A model generated the notes under the pieces. The model was not told the origin of the DNA. It saw nothing but the letters and a program-made list of their open reading frames with translations, and ran no database searches. A DNA stretch of 64,000 nucleotides from Pseudomonadota bacterium (lineage in GTDB: Bacteria > Pseudomonadota > Gammaproteobacteria > Burkholderiales > Rhodocyclaceae): the NCBI GenBank assembly GCA_018262095.1, contig JAGTRW010000013.1, forward strand, positions 159,333 through 223,332, read 5' to 3'. Shown here one piece after another: positions 1 to 11,661 of the stretch. Both the position numbers and the translations under genes were made by a program. Position 1 is the stretch's first letter; each line of letters starts with the position of its first letter.

Positions 1-261
1 TATCGCTGCCCTTGCGGCCTGCCCGAAGCGCGCGAGCTCGAACTGCGCGCGCAGGCGCTCGAGGCGTTTCGCGTGCTCGGCTGCCGCGGGTGGGGACGCG
101 TCGATTTTCTGATGGACGAGGCGGGCAACGCCTACTTCCTCGAAGTCAATACCTCGCCGGGGATGACCGACCACTCGCTGGTGCCGATGGCCGCGCGCGT
201 CGCCGGAATCTCCTACGACCAACTGGTGCTGCGCGTGCTCGCGCTGGCGACGCTGGGATGA
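1..261 (+). CDS. ddl: D-alanine--D-alanine ligase, C-terminal fragment
   Basis: This is the last 86 codons of a D-Ala-D-Ala ligase, open at the left edge of the window. The enzyme joins two D-alanines with ATP in the cytoplasm to supply the peptidoglycan stem peptide. The visible part carries the ATP-grasp C-terminal signature [17 protein letters not shown], with the Glu and Asn that bind Mg-ATP, and ends LALATLG. It is followed 3 bases later by ftsQ, the usual dcw order, so it is most probably the ddlB copy of the division cluster. The start and the N-terminal domain lie outside the window. Confidence 0.93.
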   Translation, partial: YRCPCGLPEARELELRAQALEAFRVLGCRGWGRVDFLMDEAGNAYFLEVNTSPGMTDHSLVPMAARVAGISYDQLVLRVLALATLG

Positions 262-264
262 GCG

Positions 265-1029
265 ATGTGGAACAAGCCGCAACTGCTGAGCGCCATTTCC
301 GACCTGCTCTACGTCGCCGCCGCGGCGGCGCTGCTGGTCGCTGCCGTGCTGTGGAGTACGCGGCTGCCGCTCTTTCCGCTGCGCGAGGTGGTGGTGATGC
401 AGGAGTTGCACGAGCTGCGGCGCAGCGACCTGGAACGCTCGCTGGCCGGCCGCCTGCGCGGCAACTTCTTCAGCATCAATCTCGATGCGCTGCGCGCCTC
501 GCTCGAGCAGTTGCCGTGGGTGCGGCGCGTCGAAGTGCGGCGCCAGTGGCCGTCGCGTATCGAGGTCTCGATCGAGGAACACGTTCCGGTGGCGTTCTGG
601 GGGCAGGCCACCGGGCAACTGGTCAATTCGTACGGCGAGGTCTTCTCGGCGGCGATCAACGTCGCGCCCGACGAGGCGATGCCGGTGCTGCAGGGGCCGA
701 CCGGAATGGCGCCGGAAATGCTGGTGCACTACCAGCAGGCGCAGGACATCCTCAAACCGCTCGGCCGCGTGCCGCGTGCGCTGCATGTATCGGCGCGTCT
801 GGCGGTGCAGCTGCGCCTCGACGACGGCATGACCATCGAGCTTGGTCGCCAGCAGAGCAAGGCGCCGCTGCGCGAACGTCTGGAGCGCTTCGTCGAGTAC
901 TACCCGAGTGTGCTGACTGCCGCCAAGCAGCGGCCGAGCGTCGTCGATATGCGATATCCGAATGGTTTTGCGCTGCGCGTCAATGCACTCGCGGCAGCGC
1001 CGGCAATTGAGAACAAAGGAAAGCCATGA
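265..1029 (+). CDS. ftsQ: cell division protein FtsQ
   Basis: FtsQ is a bitopic inner-membrane protein of the divisome that links FtsB/FtsL to early division proteins. The 254-residue product has a short cytoplasmic start, one transmembrane segment at about residues 16-34 (Ala/Leu/Val-rich), then a periplasmic POTRA-type domain beginning around FPLREVVVM and containing LPWVRRVEVRRQWPSRIEV, a typical FtsQ stretch. The length is normal for the family. It starts 3 bases after ddl and overlaps ftsA by 4 bases (ATGA), so translational coupling is likely. Confidence 0.95.
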   Translation: MWNKPQLLSAISDLLYVAAAAALLVAAVLWSTRLPLFPLREVVVMQELHELRRSDLERSLAGRLRGNFFSINLDALRASLEQLPWVRRVEVRRQWPSRIEVSIEEHVPVAFWGQATGQLVNSYGEVFSAAINVAPDEAMPVLQGPTGMAPEMLVHYQQAQDILKPLGRVPRALHVSARLAVQLRLDDGMTIELGRQQSKAPLRERLERFVEYYPSVLTAAKQRPSVVDMRYPNGFALRVNALAAAPAIENKGKP

Positions 1030-2255
1030 GCAGGGATAACAAGGAAATAATTGTCGGCCTCGATATCGGGACGTCGAAGATCGTCGCGCTGGTCGCCGAG
1101 GTCACCGCCGAGGGGATGCTCAACATCATCGGCATGGGGTCGCAGGACTCCAAGGGCCTCAAGAAAGGCGTCGTGGTCAATATCGAGGACACCGTGGCGA
1201 CCATTTCGCGCGTCTTGCAGGAAGTCGAGCTGATGGCCGACTGCAAGGTCAAGGACGTCTATACCGGGATTGCCGGCAGCCACATCAAGAGCTTCAACTC
1301 GAACGGCATGGTCGCCATCAAGGATAAGGAAGTGACGACGATGGACGTCGAGCGCGTGATCGAAACGGCGCGCGCGATGCCGATTCCGGCCGACCAGGAG
1401 ATCCTGCACATCCTGACGCAGGAATTCATCATCGACGATCAGGACGGCATCCGCGAGCCGATCGGAATGAGCGGCTTCCGCCTCGAGGTCAAGGTGCATA
1501 TCGTGACCGGTGCCGTCTCGGCGGCGCAGAACATCGTCAAGTGCGTTCGCCGCTGCGGCCTCGAAGTCAATGACCTGGTGCTGCAGCCGCTGGCGTCGAG
1601 CTACGCGGTGCTGTCCGAAGACGAGAAGGACCTCGGGATTTGCCTGGTAGACATCGGCGGCGGCACCACCGACCTCGCGATCTGGACGCAGGGCGCGATC
1701 CGCCACACCTCGGTGATTCCGATCGCCGGCGACCAGATCACCAACGACATCGCGATGGCGCTGCGCACGCCGACGCGCGAGGCCGAAGACATCAAATGCA
1801 AGTTCGGTTGCGCGCTGTCCGACCTCGCCGACCCCGAGGAGATCATCGACGTCGCCGGCGTCGATGACCGGCCGTCGCGCAAGCTGTCGCGCCGCGCACT
1901 GGCCGACGTGATCCAGCCGCGCGTCGAGGAGCTGTTCGAACTGATCCAGGCCGAGCTGCGCCGTTCCGGTTTCGAGGAGGTGCTGTCGTCGGGAATCGTT
2001 CTCACCGGCGGTTCGTCGGTGATGCAGGGAATGATCGAGTTGGGCGAGGAGGTTTTTCACATGCCCGTGCGTCTGGGCATCCCGAAGTACCACGGCGCGC
2101 TCGCCGATGTCGTGCAAAACCCGCGTTTTGCGACCGCCTGCGGTCTGCTGCTTGAAGCGCAGACGCAGAGGAAGCGCGGCCTGAAAGTGCGTGAAACAAG
2201 GGACGTCAAGCAGGTGTTCGGGCGAATGAAGTCGTGGCTTGAAAAGAATTTCTAA
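1026..2255 (+). CDS. ftsA: cell division protein FtsA
   Basis: FtsA is an actin-like ATPase that anchors the Z-ring to the inner membrane. The 409-residue product shows the phosphate-1 motif GLDIGTSK near residues 11-18, the phosphate-2 motif DIGGGTTDLA from residue 209, and ends in a basic amphipathic segment (MKSWLEKNF) that serves as the membrane anchor in this family. Its ATG overlaps the ftsQ stop. It lies 38 bases before ftsZ, whose ribosome site GAGGAGA is clear. Length and motifs are ordinary. Confidence 0.97.
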   Translation: MSRDNKEIIVGLDIGTSKIVALVAEVTAEGMLNIIGMGSQDSKGLKKGVVVNIEDTVATISRVLQEVELMADCKVKDVYTGIAGSHIKSFNSNGMVAIKDKEVTTMDVERVIETARAMPIPADQEILHILTQEFIIDDQDGIREPIGMSGFRLEVKVHIVTGAVSAAQNIVKCVRRCGLEVNDLVLQPLASSYAVLSEDEKDLGICLVDIGGGTTDLAIWTQGAIRHTSVIPIAGDQITNDIAMALRTPTREAEDIKCKFGCALSDLADPEEIIDVAGVDDRPSRKLSRRALADVIQPRVEELFELIQAELRRSGFEEVLSSGIVLTGGSSVMQGMIELGEEVFHMPVRLGIPKYHGALADVVQNPRFATACGLLLEAQTQRKRGLKVRETRDVKQVFGRMKSWLEKNF

Positions 2256-2293
2256 CTTTTTTTATTCAATAGTTTTTAGCCGAGGAGAGAGTC

Positions 2294-3472
2294 ATGTTTG
2301 AAATCATCGAGAAGGAAGATGTGGGCAGCGAATGGGGCACGGTGATCAAAGTGGTCGGCGTCGGTGGCGCGGGTGGCAACGCCGTCGATCACATGATTCG
2401 CGAAGGCGTGATGGGCGTCGAATTCGTCGCCATGAACACCGATGCGCAGGCGCTCAAACGCAGCGTCGCGCACAAGAAAATTCGGCTGGGAAAATCGGGT
2501 CTGGGCGCCGGCGCCAAGCCGGAAGCCGGGCGCGTCGCGGCGGTTGAGGAGCGCGAACAGATCGCCGATTCGCTGCGTGGCGCGCACATGGTGTTCATCA
2601 CCGCCGGCATGGGCGGCGGCACCGGCACCGGCGCCGGGCCGATCGTCGCCGAAGTGGCGCGCGAGCTCGGCATTCTGACGGTGGCGGTGGTCACCAAGCC
2701 GTTCGATTTCGAAGGCAAGCGCCTGAAGATCGCCGAACTGGGAATCGCCGAGTTGCAGAAGAACGTCGACTCGCTGATCGTGATCCTCAACGACAAGCTG
2801 ATGGACGTGCTCGGCGACGACGTCTCGATGGACGAGGCGTTCAAGGCGGCCGACAACGTGCTGCGCAACGCCGTCGGCGGAATCGCCGAGATCATCAACT
2901 TCCCGGGCCTGGTCAACGTCGACTTCGAGGACGTTCGCACGGTGATGGGCGAGATGGGAATGGCGATGATGGGATCGGCCAACGCTTCCGGCGTCGATCG
3001 CGCGCGAATCGCCGCCGAGCAGGCGGTCGCTTCGCCGCTGCTCGAAGGAATCAACCTCTCGGGCGCCAAGGGCGTGCTGGTCAACATCACCTCGACGCGC
3101 GGCCTCAAGATGAAGGAAGTCAACGAAGTGATGAATACCGTTCGCGAATTCGCCGCCGAGGACGCGCACATCATCTTCGGCGCGGTTTACGACGAAGACA
3201 TGGGCGAGGAAATCCGCGTCACGGTGGTCGCTACCGGCCTCGGCCAGGCGCAGGCCAAGCGTCAGAGCTTCGAGGTGATCAACACCCCGGTGATGAAAGC
3301 CAACGGCACCGACGGTTTTGCGCACGCCACGGCGCACGGCGGAATCGATTACAGCCACCTCGACGTTCCGGCGGTGGTACGCAAGGGACGCAACTCGACG
3401 GTCGAGGCGCTGGCCAACAGCGGCGTCGATCGCTACGACATCCCGGCCTTCCTGCGCAAACAAGCCGACTGA
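2294..3472 (+). CDS. ftsZ: cell division protein FtsZ
   Basis: FtsZ is the tubulin-like GTPase that forms the Z-ring. The 392-residue product has the tubulin signature GGGTGTGAGP from residue 107, the synergy-loop region NVDFEDVRTVM, and the conserved C-terminal peptide DIPAFLRKQAD that binds FtsA and ZipA-type partners. A strong Shine-Dalgarno GAGGAGA precedes the ATG. It is the last gene of the co-directional ddl-ftsQ-ftsA-ftsZ run and is followed by a large stem-loop, so transcripts may end or be processed there. Confidence 0.98.
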   Translation: MFEIIEKEDVGSEWGTVIKVVGVGGAGGNAVDHMIREGVMGVEFVAMNTDAQALKRSVAHKKIRLGKSGLGAGAKPEAGRVAAVEEREQIADSLRGAHMVFITAGMGGGTGTGAGPIVAEVARELGILTVAVVTKPFDFEGKRLKIAELGIAELQKNVDSLIVILNDKLMDVLGDDVSMDEAFKAADNVLRNAVGGIAEIINFPGLVNVDFEDVRTVMGEMGMAMMGSANASGVDRARIAAEQAVASPLLEGINLSGAKGVLVNITSTRGLKMKEVNEVMNTVREFAAEDAHIIFGAVYDEDMGEEIRVTVVATGLGQAQAKRQSFEVINTPVMKANGTDGFAHATAHGGIDYSHLDVPAVVRKGRNSTVEALANSGVDRYDIPAFLRKQAD

Positions 3473-3474
3473 AC

Positions 3475-3572
3475 GGCCGGCTGCGCGTCGCTCATGCGGC
3501 GTTGCGGGAACCCTTGCATAGCGCTGCTATGCGGCGGTTCCCCGCGCCTTGCCTGAGCGGCGCTCGCTCGGT
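3475..3572. repeat. long nested stem-loop after ftsZ
   Basis: Directly after the ftsZ stop there is a nested inverted repeat. The inner arms are GCATAGC (3516-3522) and GCTATGC (3526-3532) with a 3-base loop. The next arms are GGGAACC (3506-3512) and GGTTCCC (3536-3542), both perfect. The outer arms continue imperfectly for about 30 bases on each side. There is no T-run, so it is not a classic intrinsic terminator. It may be a REP-like element, an mRNA 3' end stabiliser or a factor-dependent stop. The rest of the gap to lpxC contains only the promoter described next. Confidence 0.6.
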
Positions 3573-3696
3573 CGTCGACCGCTGTAGTTCTCTAGTTTTG
3601 TAGATCGGATGAGTCGAAGGCGCCGCGAAGCGAGTTCCCCCGGGAAGACGTTATCCGAGGTAGGGCCAAGGTAAAGACTTGTTATCGCTCGAAAGT

Positions 3697-3729
3697 GAAT
3701 TGGCGGGCTGTGTTAGAATTCGCCAATTC
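3697..3729 (+). promoter_or_regulatory. lpxC promoter inside a perfect 9-bp inverted repeat
   Basis: An extended -10 element TGTTAGAAT lies at 3711-3719 with no good -35 box. It is framed by a perfect inverted repeat, GAATTGGCG at 3697-3705 and CGCCAATTC at 3721-3729. The lpxC ATG is 18 bases further on. The layout looks like an operator covering a core promoter, or a hairpin at the very 5' end of the transcript. The promoter is a prediction from the hexamer alone. Confidence 0.5.
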
Positions 3730-3746
3730 CCCGCTTTATCAATCAC

Positions 3747-4691
3747 ATGCTCAAACAACGCACCCTCAAGTCATTGATCAGCGCGACCGGCGTCGGCCTG
3801 CATTCGGGCGTCAAGGTCAGGATGGCGCTGCGTCCGGCAGCGCCCAATACGGGGATCGTTTTTCGCCGCGTCGATCTCGATCCGGTCGTCGATCTGCCGG
3901 CGTCGGCGCTTGGCGTCGGCGATACGCGCCTGTGTTCGTGTCTCGAGTGCGACAGCGTGCAGGGCAAGGTTCGCGTCGGCACCATCGAGCACCTGATGTC
4001 GGCTTTTGCCGGCCTTGGTATCGACAACGCCTTTGTCGACCTCGACGCCGCGGAAGTGCCGATTCTCGACGGGTCGGCGTCGCCCTTCGTCTTCCTGATC
4101 CAGTCCGCGGGAATCGAAGAGCAGCCGGTGGCCAAGAAATTCATCCGCGTCAAGCGCCTGATCGAAGTTCGCGAAGATGACCGGTCGGGCGACAAGTGGG
4201 CGCGTTTCGAGCCGTATGAAGGATTCAAGCTCGATTTTTCGATCGTCTTCAACCATCCGGCGATCGAGCGCACCGGGCAACAAGTGAGCTTCGACTTTGC
4301 CGAGCAGTCGTATGCCAAGGACGTGGCGCGCGCGCGTACCTTCGGCTTCATGCAGGAGGTCGAGTGGCTGCGCGAGAACGGCTTGGCGCAGGGCGGCGGT
4401 CTCGACAACGCGGTGGTGCTCGACGAGTTCCGTGTGCTCAATTCCGACGGATTGCGCTACGGCGACGAATTCGTCAAACACAAGGTGCTCGACGCGATCG
4501 GCGACCTCTACCTGCTGGGGTCTCCGCTGCTCGCGTCGTTTACCGCGCATAAGTCCGGGCACGCGCTCAACAATCTGCTGGCGCGCGAACTGCTGGCCAA
4601 CCCGGACGCCTGGGAATACGTTTCGTTCGAAGGCGAGGCGCTGGCGCCGCAGTCCGTTGCGCGCTGGCTGGCGTTGCCGGCCGTTCAGTAG
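3747..4691 (+). CDS. lpxC: UDP-3-O-acyl-N-acetylglucosamine deacetylase
   Basis: LpxC is the zinc-dependent deacetylase that commits UDP-3-O-acyl-GlcNAc to lipid A synthesis. The 314-residue product has the zinc-site regions [15 protein letters not shown] near residue 80 and [15 protein letters not shown] near residue 240 (His and Asp ligands), plus the catalytic-His region [11 protein letters not shown]. Length is typical. It directly follows ftsZ, as in most proteobacteria. In enterobacteria LpxC level is set by FtsH proteolysis; nothing in this sequence tests that. Confidence 0.97.
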   Translation: MLKQRTLKSLISATGVGLHSGVKVRMALRPAAPNTGIVFRRVDLDPVVDLPASALGVGDTRLCSCLECDSVQGKVRVGTIEHLMSAFAGLGIDNAFVDLDAAEVPILDGSASPFVFLIQSAGIEEQPVAKKFIRVKRLIEVREDDRSGDKWARFEPYEGFKLDFSIVFNHPAIERTGQQVSFDFAEQSYAKDVARARTFGFMQEVEWLRENGLAQGGGLDNAVVLDEFRVLNSDGLRYGDEFVKHKVLDAIGDLYLLGSPLLASFTAHKSGHALNNLLARELLANPDAWEYVSFEGEALAPQSVARWLALPAVQ

Positions 4692-4698
4692 CCGTCCG

Positions 4699-4887
4699 AT
4701 GTGGCTGCTGCGTCTGCTTGCCGTACTGACGCTGCTGGTCGTCATCGTCGGCGTGGCAGCCTATCTGCTGACCCGGAATCCCTGGTATCTGCAGCTTTCC
4801 TATCGACTTTTTCGTTACGCGCTCGTCGTTGCGCTGCTGGCCTTCGCCTTGCTGATTCTCGAGCGCGTCGCGGCTATTGCGCTTTAG
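4699..4887 (+). CDS. small two-helix membrane protein
   Basis: This 62-residue protein starts 7 bases after the lpxC stop (MWLLRLLAVLTLLVV) and is almost entirely two hydrophobic helices, about residues 3-23 and 38-58, joined by a short polar turn RNPWYLQLSYR. The position suggests co-transcription with lpxC. Its 3' end overlaps the 3' end of the convergent DciA-like gene by 14 bases. I do not recognise a named family; a small inner-membrane protein is all that can be said. Confidence 0.72.
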   Translation: MWLLRLLAVLTLLVVIVGVAAYLLTRNPWYLQLSYRLFRYALVVALLAFALLILERVAAIAL

Positions 4888-5308
4888 CCGAGCGCTCGAT
4901 CAGCGTCGCCAAGGCCGCGCGCAGCGGCGATGAGGGCAGCGAGTCGCGCAGCCCTTCGAGCGTGTGGCTGGTTCGCAGCGTCAGCGGCTTTTTTGTCGAA
5001 GCCATTGATTGCGCGGTGGTTTTCCGGGCTTGCACTTTGATCTGAACGCCGTTACACTCAACGCCCTGTTTGGAAAACCCGTCCGCCAGGGTCGGCGCCA
5101 GTTGGCGCAACTTGGCGGCGACCGCGCCGCTGACGGCGTGAATAACGATAATTCCTGACTTGTAATTGGCTAGATGGCTGGCCTGCCCCAGATGTGCCGG
5201 CGCGATCTCCTGGTAGAGCGTCGTCAGTTTCATAAGCAGCCTCGCGTGCGCCAGCACCTTGCCGGCACCATCGGCTGCGTCGAGATAGCTTTCAAGCGAA
5301 TAGTTCAT
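4874..5308 (-). CDS. DUF721/DciA-like protein
   Basis: The 144-residue product resembles the DUF721 family, whose characterised members (DciA) load the replicative helicase DnaB in bacteria that lack DnaC. Family-like features are the N-terminal helix region (LLMKLTTLYQEIAPAHLGQASHLANYKSG), the strand IIVIHAVSGAVAAKLRQLAPTL and a basic linker with KVQARKT. It is transcribed opposite to lpxC and the M23 gene and sits just before secA, where DUF721 genes are often found in betaproteobacteria. The family call rests on pattern and context; the helicase-loading role is inference. Confidence 0.75.
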   Translation of the reverse strand: MNYSLESYLDAADGAGKVLAHARLLMKLTTLYQEIAPAHLGQASHLANYKSGIIVIHAVSGAVAAKLRQLAPTLADGFSKQGVECNGVQIKVQARKTTAQSMASTKKPLTLRTSHTLEGLRDSLPSSPLRAALATLIERSAKAQ

Positions 5309-5331
5309 CGGTAACTTCGAGGAGAGACAGC

Positions 5332-6330
5332 GTGCATATTATTCTTGTCCCCGACCGTCTGGCAACCGCGAGGACGCTCAATATCACGTCCAGGCTGGTG
5401 TTGGCCGTGGTGTCCGGCTTCATTGTGCTGTCTTTCGCGACGTCGTTTTTCTTTGCCTGGGTCGGCGTTCGTTTCAACCTGCCTTTCGCCGCCGACCTGG
5501 TGGCTGCGGTGCAGCAGGGGCAAAACCGCAAGACCGAAGAGTACCTGCGCGACAATATTTCAGCGATGGCGGTCAAGCTCGGCGAGATGCAGGCGCAGTT
5601 GATCCGTCTCGATTCGCTCAGCGAGCACATCTCGAAGCTGTCCGGCGTCAGCGCGCCGAAGGCGCCGGCCACGGGCGGGCAGGGCGGGCCGCTGATTCGT
5701 GCCGATCACCCGCTGGCGGCCAACGAGTTGCAGCGCGAAATCGATCGCCTGGCGCTGACCGTCGAGGAGCGCAGCGACACGCTGACCGCGCTCGAGTCGC
5801 AGCTCATGGAGCGGCGCATCAAGGCGACGCTGTTGCCGACCATCGTGCCGATCAGCTCGGACCGCATCGGATCGACATTTGGCCGCCGCGTCGATCCGAT
5901 TGCCGGTGTCGGCGCGATGCACGAAGGCGTCGATTTCGTCGCCGACCCGGGAACCAAGGTGATTGCCTCGGCGGGCGGCGTCGTCGTCGGCGCCGAATTT
6001 CATCCGCAATACGGCAACCTGATCGAGATCGATCACGGCAACGATTTCTCGTCGCGCTACGCGCATCTTTCGAAGATCGACGTCAAGCCCGGCCAGGTCG
6101 TCAAGCGCGGTCAGCTGATCGGCGCTTCCGGCAACACCGGTCGCTCGACCGGACCGCACCTGCATTTCGAAGTGCGTTTCAAGGGCGTCGCGCAAAACCC
6201 CGCGCGTTTCCTGCAGTCGGGAACGCAGCTGGCACTCGCTTCTCCGGGCGAGACCAAACTGGTCGCGCCGGTCGCCGTGGCGCCGGCCAGGGCCGGGCGC
6301 GTCAGGGCAAGCCTCGGCGCGCCGCGGTAA
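5332..6330 (+). CDS. M23 family metallopeptidase (LytM-type)
   Basis: This 332-residue protein begins at a GTG with a good GAGGAGA ribosome site. It has one N-terminal transmembrane segment (about residues 24-46), a predicted coiled-coil region (about 60-165), then a LytM/M23 peptidase domain with zinc ligands in MHEGVDF and in HLHFEVRF near residues 280-286. Such proteins cleave peptidoglycan cross-links or activate amidases in the periplasm. The visible zinc ligands suggest an active enzyme. It lies just upstream of secA, as in related genomes. Confidence 0.9.
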   Translation: MHIILVPDRLATARTLNITSRLVLAVVSGFIVLSFATSFFFAWVGVRFNLPFAADLVAAVQQGQNRKTEEYLRDNISAMAVKLGEMQAQLIRLDSLSEHISKLSGVSAPKAPATGGQGGPLIRADHPLAANELQREIDRLALTVEERSDTLTALESQLMERRIKATLLPTIVPISSDRIGSTFGRRVDPIAGVGAMHEGVDFVADPGTKVIASAGGVVVGAEFHPQYGNLIEIDHGNDFSSRYAHLSKIDVKPGQVVKRGQLIGASGNTGRSTGPHLHFEVRFKGVAQNPARFLQSGTQLALASPGETKLVAPVAVAPARAGRVRASLGAPR

Positions 6331-6385
6331 CCGGCGGTCGGCCGGGCCGGCCCGAACGACGAACAGCCGTCGCACTTGCTGCGCG

Positions 6386-6394
6386 TGATAGAAT
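6386..6394 (+). promoter_or_regulatory. extended -10 promoter for secA
   Basis: TGATAGAAT matches the extended -10 pattern TGnTATAAT with one mismatch and lies 34 bases before the secA ATG. No convincing -35 hexamer is present at the right distance. The same style (extended -10 without -35) is seen before lpxC. Confidence 0.45.
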
Positions 6395-6427
6395 CGCTCT
6401 CTTTTACGCGCGCCAACACTCACCACA

Positions 6428-9139
<2,712 letters not shown>

Positions 9140-9161
9140 ACGAAAACGCTTTTTTGCGACC

Positions 9162-9207
9162 ACGGAGGGCACCGAGTTAACGATTTTGTTTGCTCCGTGC
9201 CCTCCGT
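9162..9207. repeat. CCACGGAGGGCAC-type inverted repeat between secA and argJ
   Basis: The 15-base arms ACGGAGGGCACCGAG (9162-9176) and CTCCGTGCCCTCCGT (9193-9207) are complementary except for one base and enclose a 16-base AT-rich loop. The unit resembles the ACCACGGCGAACACAGCGAA elements at 25.8, 37.8, 38.0 and 55.9 kb in this window, so it is probably a divergent member of the same dispersed family. It could also act as a weak transcription barrier after secA. Confidence 0.6.
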
Positions 9208-9225
9208 CTTGAGAGAGACAAAACC

Positions 9226-10464
9226 ATGCCAGTCAATTTCGCCACCCCCGCCGCCGACGCCTTGTATCCTGTCGCCGGGGTCCGTCTGGGCCTTGCCGAG
9301 GCCGGAATCCGCAAGGTCGACCGGCGCGATCTGACGCTGCTCTCGCTCGACCCGGGCTGCACGGTCGCCGGCGTGTTCACGCAGAACCGCTTTTGCGCAG
9401 CGCCGGTGCAGCTGTGTCGCAGTCATCTCGATTCTGGCAGCGAGATTCGCGCGCTGGTGATCAACACCGGAATCGCCAACGCCGGAACCGGCGGCGCCGG
9501 ACTCGCCGCGGCGCGGCAAACCTGTGCCGCGCTCGGCGAATTGCTCGGCGTCGCTGCCGACCAGGTGCTGCCGTTCTCGACCGGCGTGATCCTCGAAGCG
9601 CTGCCTGTCGACCGGCTGATCGCCGGCCTGCCGCGTTGCATCGACGACCTGGCTGCCGACCACTGGCACGCCGCGGCGCACGCCATCATGACCACCGACA
9701 CGGTGGCCAAGGCCGCATCAAGGCGCGTACAGATCAACGGCAAGCGCGTGACCATCACCGGTATCAGCAAAGGCGCCGGGATGATCAGGCCGAACATGGC
9801 GACCATGCTCGGCTTCGTCGCCACCGACGCCGGCATCGCCGAGCCGTTGCTGCGCGAACTCGTCCGCGAAGCCGCCGACGAGTCGTTCAACTGCATCACC
9901 GTCGATGGCGATACCTCGACCAACGACTCGTTCATCGTCATCGCCACCGGTCAGTCCGGCGCGCAGTTTTCCGACGCGCAAGCGCCCGGATACGCGGCGC
10001 TGCGCGAGGCGGTGATCGGCGTCGCGCTGGAGCTTGCGCAGGCGATCATCCGCGACGGCGAAGGCGCGACCAAGTTCATCACCATCGCCGTCGAAGGCGG
10101 CCGCGACCGCGCCGAATGCAAGCGCGTCGGCTACGCGATCGGCCATTCGCCGCTGGTCAAGACGGCGTTCTTCGCCTCCGACCCCAACCTCGGCCGAATT
10201 CTCTGCGCGATCGGCTACGCTGACATCGACGCGCTCGACGTCGATAAGGTTCGCGTCTGGCTGAGTAGCCGCGGCGACGAGGTGCTGGTCGCCGAAAAAG
10301 GCGGCCGTGCAGCTTCCTATCGCGAAGAAGACGGCGTGCGCATCATGCAATCGTCGGAGATCACTGTGCGCGTCGACCTCGGGCGCGGTGCGGCCAGCGG
10401 CACCGTCTATAGCTGCGATTTTTCGTACGACTACGTCAAGATCAACGCCGACTACCGCAGTTAG
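9226..10464 (+). CDS. argJ: bifunctional glutamate N-acetyltransferase/amino-acid acetyltransferase
   Basis: ArgJ transfers acetyl groups from acetylornithine to glutamate (and in bifunctional forms also uses acetyl-CoA), recycling acetyl groups in arginine synthesis. The self-cleavage site is visible in [18 protein letters not shown], where the bond before the Thr of ATML is cut to give alpha and beta chains. The product from the ATG at 9226 is 412 residues and ends with the conserved C-terminus [12 protein letters not shown]. An upstream in-frame start at 9190 lies inside the intergenic repeat and is less likely. Confidence 0.95.
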   Translation: MPVNFATPAADALYPVAGVRLGLAEAGIRKVDRRDLTLLSLDPGCTVAGVFTQNRFCAAPVQLCRSHLDSGSEIRALVINTGIANAGTGGAGLAAARQTCAALGELLGVAADQVLPFSTGVILEALPVDRLIAGLPRCIDDLAADHWHAAAHAIMTTDTVAKAASRRVQINGKRVTITGISKGAGMIRPNMATMLGFVATDAGIAEPLLRELVREAADESFNCITVDGDTSTNDSFIVIATGQSGAQFSDAQAPGYAALREAVIGVALELAQAIIRDGEGATKFITIAVEGGRDRAECKRVGYAIGHSPLVKTAFFASDPNLGRILCAIGYADIDALDVDKVRVWLSSRGDEVLVAEKGGRAASYREEDGVRIMQSSEITVRVDLGRGAASGTVYSCDFSYDYVKINADYRS

Positions 10465-10485
10465 ATGGTTGGGCACCGCTCATCT

Positions 10486-11640
10486 ATGAATGCGAAAAAC
10501 AGCGTCTGTTTCAAATGCGCCGTGCTTCTCTGGCTTGTCGCTTTTACCTATATCGCGGTCGGGCTCGGTGGCGACCCCTACCATCGCAGCATGACGCCGA
10601 GCTACCACGAGGCGGTCGCCCACTGGTGGGCGGGTCAGCCGGTCTATACCGGCCCGGCAGGGTTCAACTATCTGCCGGTTTTTCTTCTGTTCTTCAGCGC
10701 TTTCGACGGCTTGCCGCTCGTCGTCGGTGAAATCGCCTGGCGTTTCCTCGCCTTTGCCGGGCTGGCGCTGGGCTTGTGGCGTTGCATTTCGCTGTTCGTT
10801 TCTGACGCCCGCGAGCAAACCAGTTCATTCGCCTTGGCGACGGCCTTGTTGCTGCCGATGGCGTTCAGCACGCTGCGCAACGGACAATCGAGCGCGCACC
10901 TTGCCGCCTGCCTGTTGTGGGCGTTCTGCTGTATCGGTCAGCAGAAATGGACTGGGGCGACGATCTGGCTGTGCCTGTCGCTGGTCTGCAAACCGCTCGG
11001 CTTGCCGGCGCTCGGACTTGCCGCGATGGCCTTTCCTCAGCTCAGAGGGCGAGCTGTGGTCGGGCTGGTCGTGGTGTTGCTGCTGCCCTACGTCTTCAAT
11101 CCGGCAAGCTATGTCAATCAGATCTACCTCGAGTTTTGGCAGAACATCGTCGATTGCTCAGATGCCGGGGTGGCGATCGGCGATCGGACCTTTGCCGACC
11201 TCAATGGCGTACTCAGGATCGTCGGTCCGCAACTGACCGGAACATGGGCGCTGTGGACGAGCGCCTTGGCCGGGGTCGCGATGGCCGCCTTGTCGCTGCT
11301 GCTGGCGAAGTGCGAGGATAAAAAGATCAGCGGCTTGTATTGGCTCAGCTTTGCCGGCGGCTACATCATGTTGTTCACCCCGATGAACGAACTCAATAGC
11401 TATGTCATGCTGGCGCCGGCCTTGTCGCTGTGGGCGGTGTGCTTTCAGGCGCAGCGCGACGCGAGGAGTTTTTACGCCATGCTGTTCATGGCGATCACGA
11501 TCATTGCGCTGCCCGACCTCGTGGCGGTGTTTTTAGGAAAAGAGCCCGGCTTCGAGTTCGGCAAATCGTGGTGCCCTTTGCTGACGCTGATCTTCCTGGG
11601 CGTTCTCACGCAGCGACTCATTGCGATGAGGGAGCGCTAG
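10486..11640 (+). CDS. GT87-like polyprenyl-phosphate-dependent membrane glycosyltransferase
   Basis: The 384-residue product is a polytopic membrane protein with roughly nine or ten hydrophobic helices. It resembles the DUF2029/GT87 family (mannosyltransferases that use polyprenyl-phosphate sugars); family-like features are the early periplasmic loop with DPYHRSMTPSYHEAVAHWW, the YLPVFLLFFSAF segment and a mid-protein CKPLGLPALG. I chose the ATG at 10486 over 10465, which would add only seven polar residues. It follows argJ by 21 bases and is not part of any polysaccharide cluster visible here, so substrate and product are unknown. Confidence 0.72.
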   Translation: MNAKNSVCFKCAVLLWLVAFTYIAVGLGGDPYHRSMTPSYHEAVAHWWAGQPVYTGPAGFNYLPVFLLFFSAFDGLPLVVGEIAWRFLAFAGLALGLWRCISLFVSDAREQTSSFALATALLLPMAFSTLRNGQSSAHLAACLLWAFCCIGQQKWTGATIWLCLSLVCKPLGLPALGLAAMAFPQLRGRAVVGLVVVLLLPYVFNPASYVNQIYLEFWQNIVDCSDAGVAIGDRTFADLNGVLRIVGPQLTGTWALWTSALAGVAMAALSLLLAKCEDKKISGLYWLSFAGGYIMLFTPMNELNSYVMLAPALSLWAVCFQAQRDARSFYAMLFMAITIIALPDLVAVFLGKEPGFEFGKSWCPLLTLIFLGVLTQRLIAMRER

Positions 11641-11661
11641 GTCTTTCAGGGAGGCAGACGC

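Noticed and set aside
900..2117. Long minus-strand frame opposite ftsA, and similar mirrors opposite secA, purM, eno and the alpha-2-macroglobulin gene
   Set aside because: These are shadows of GC-rich coding regions in the other strand, with His/Asp/Arg-heavy composition and no recognisable motif.
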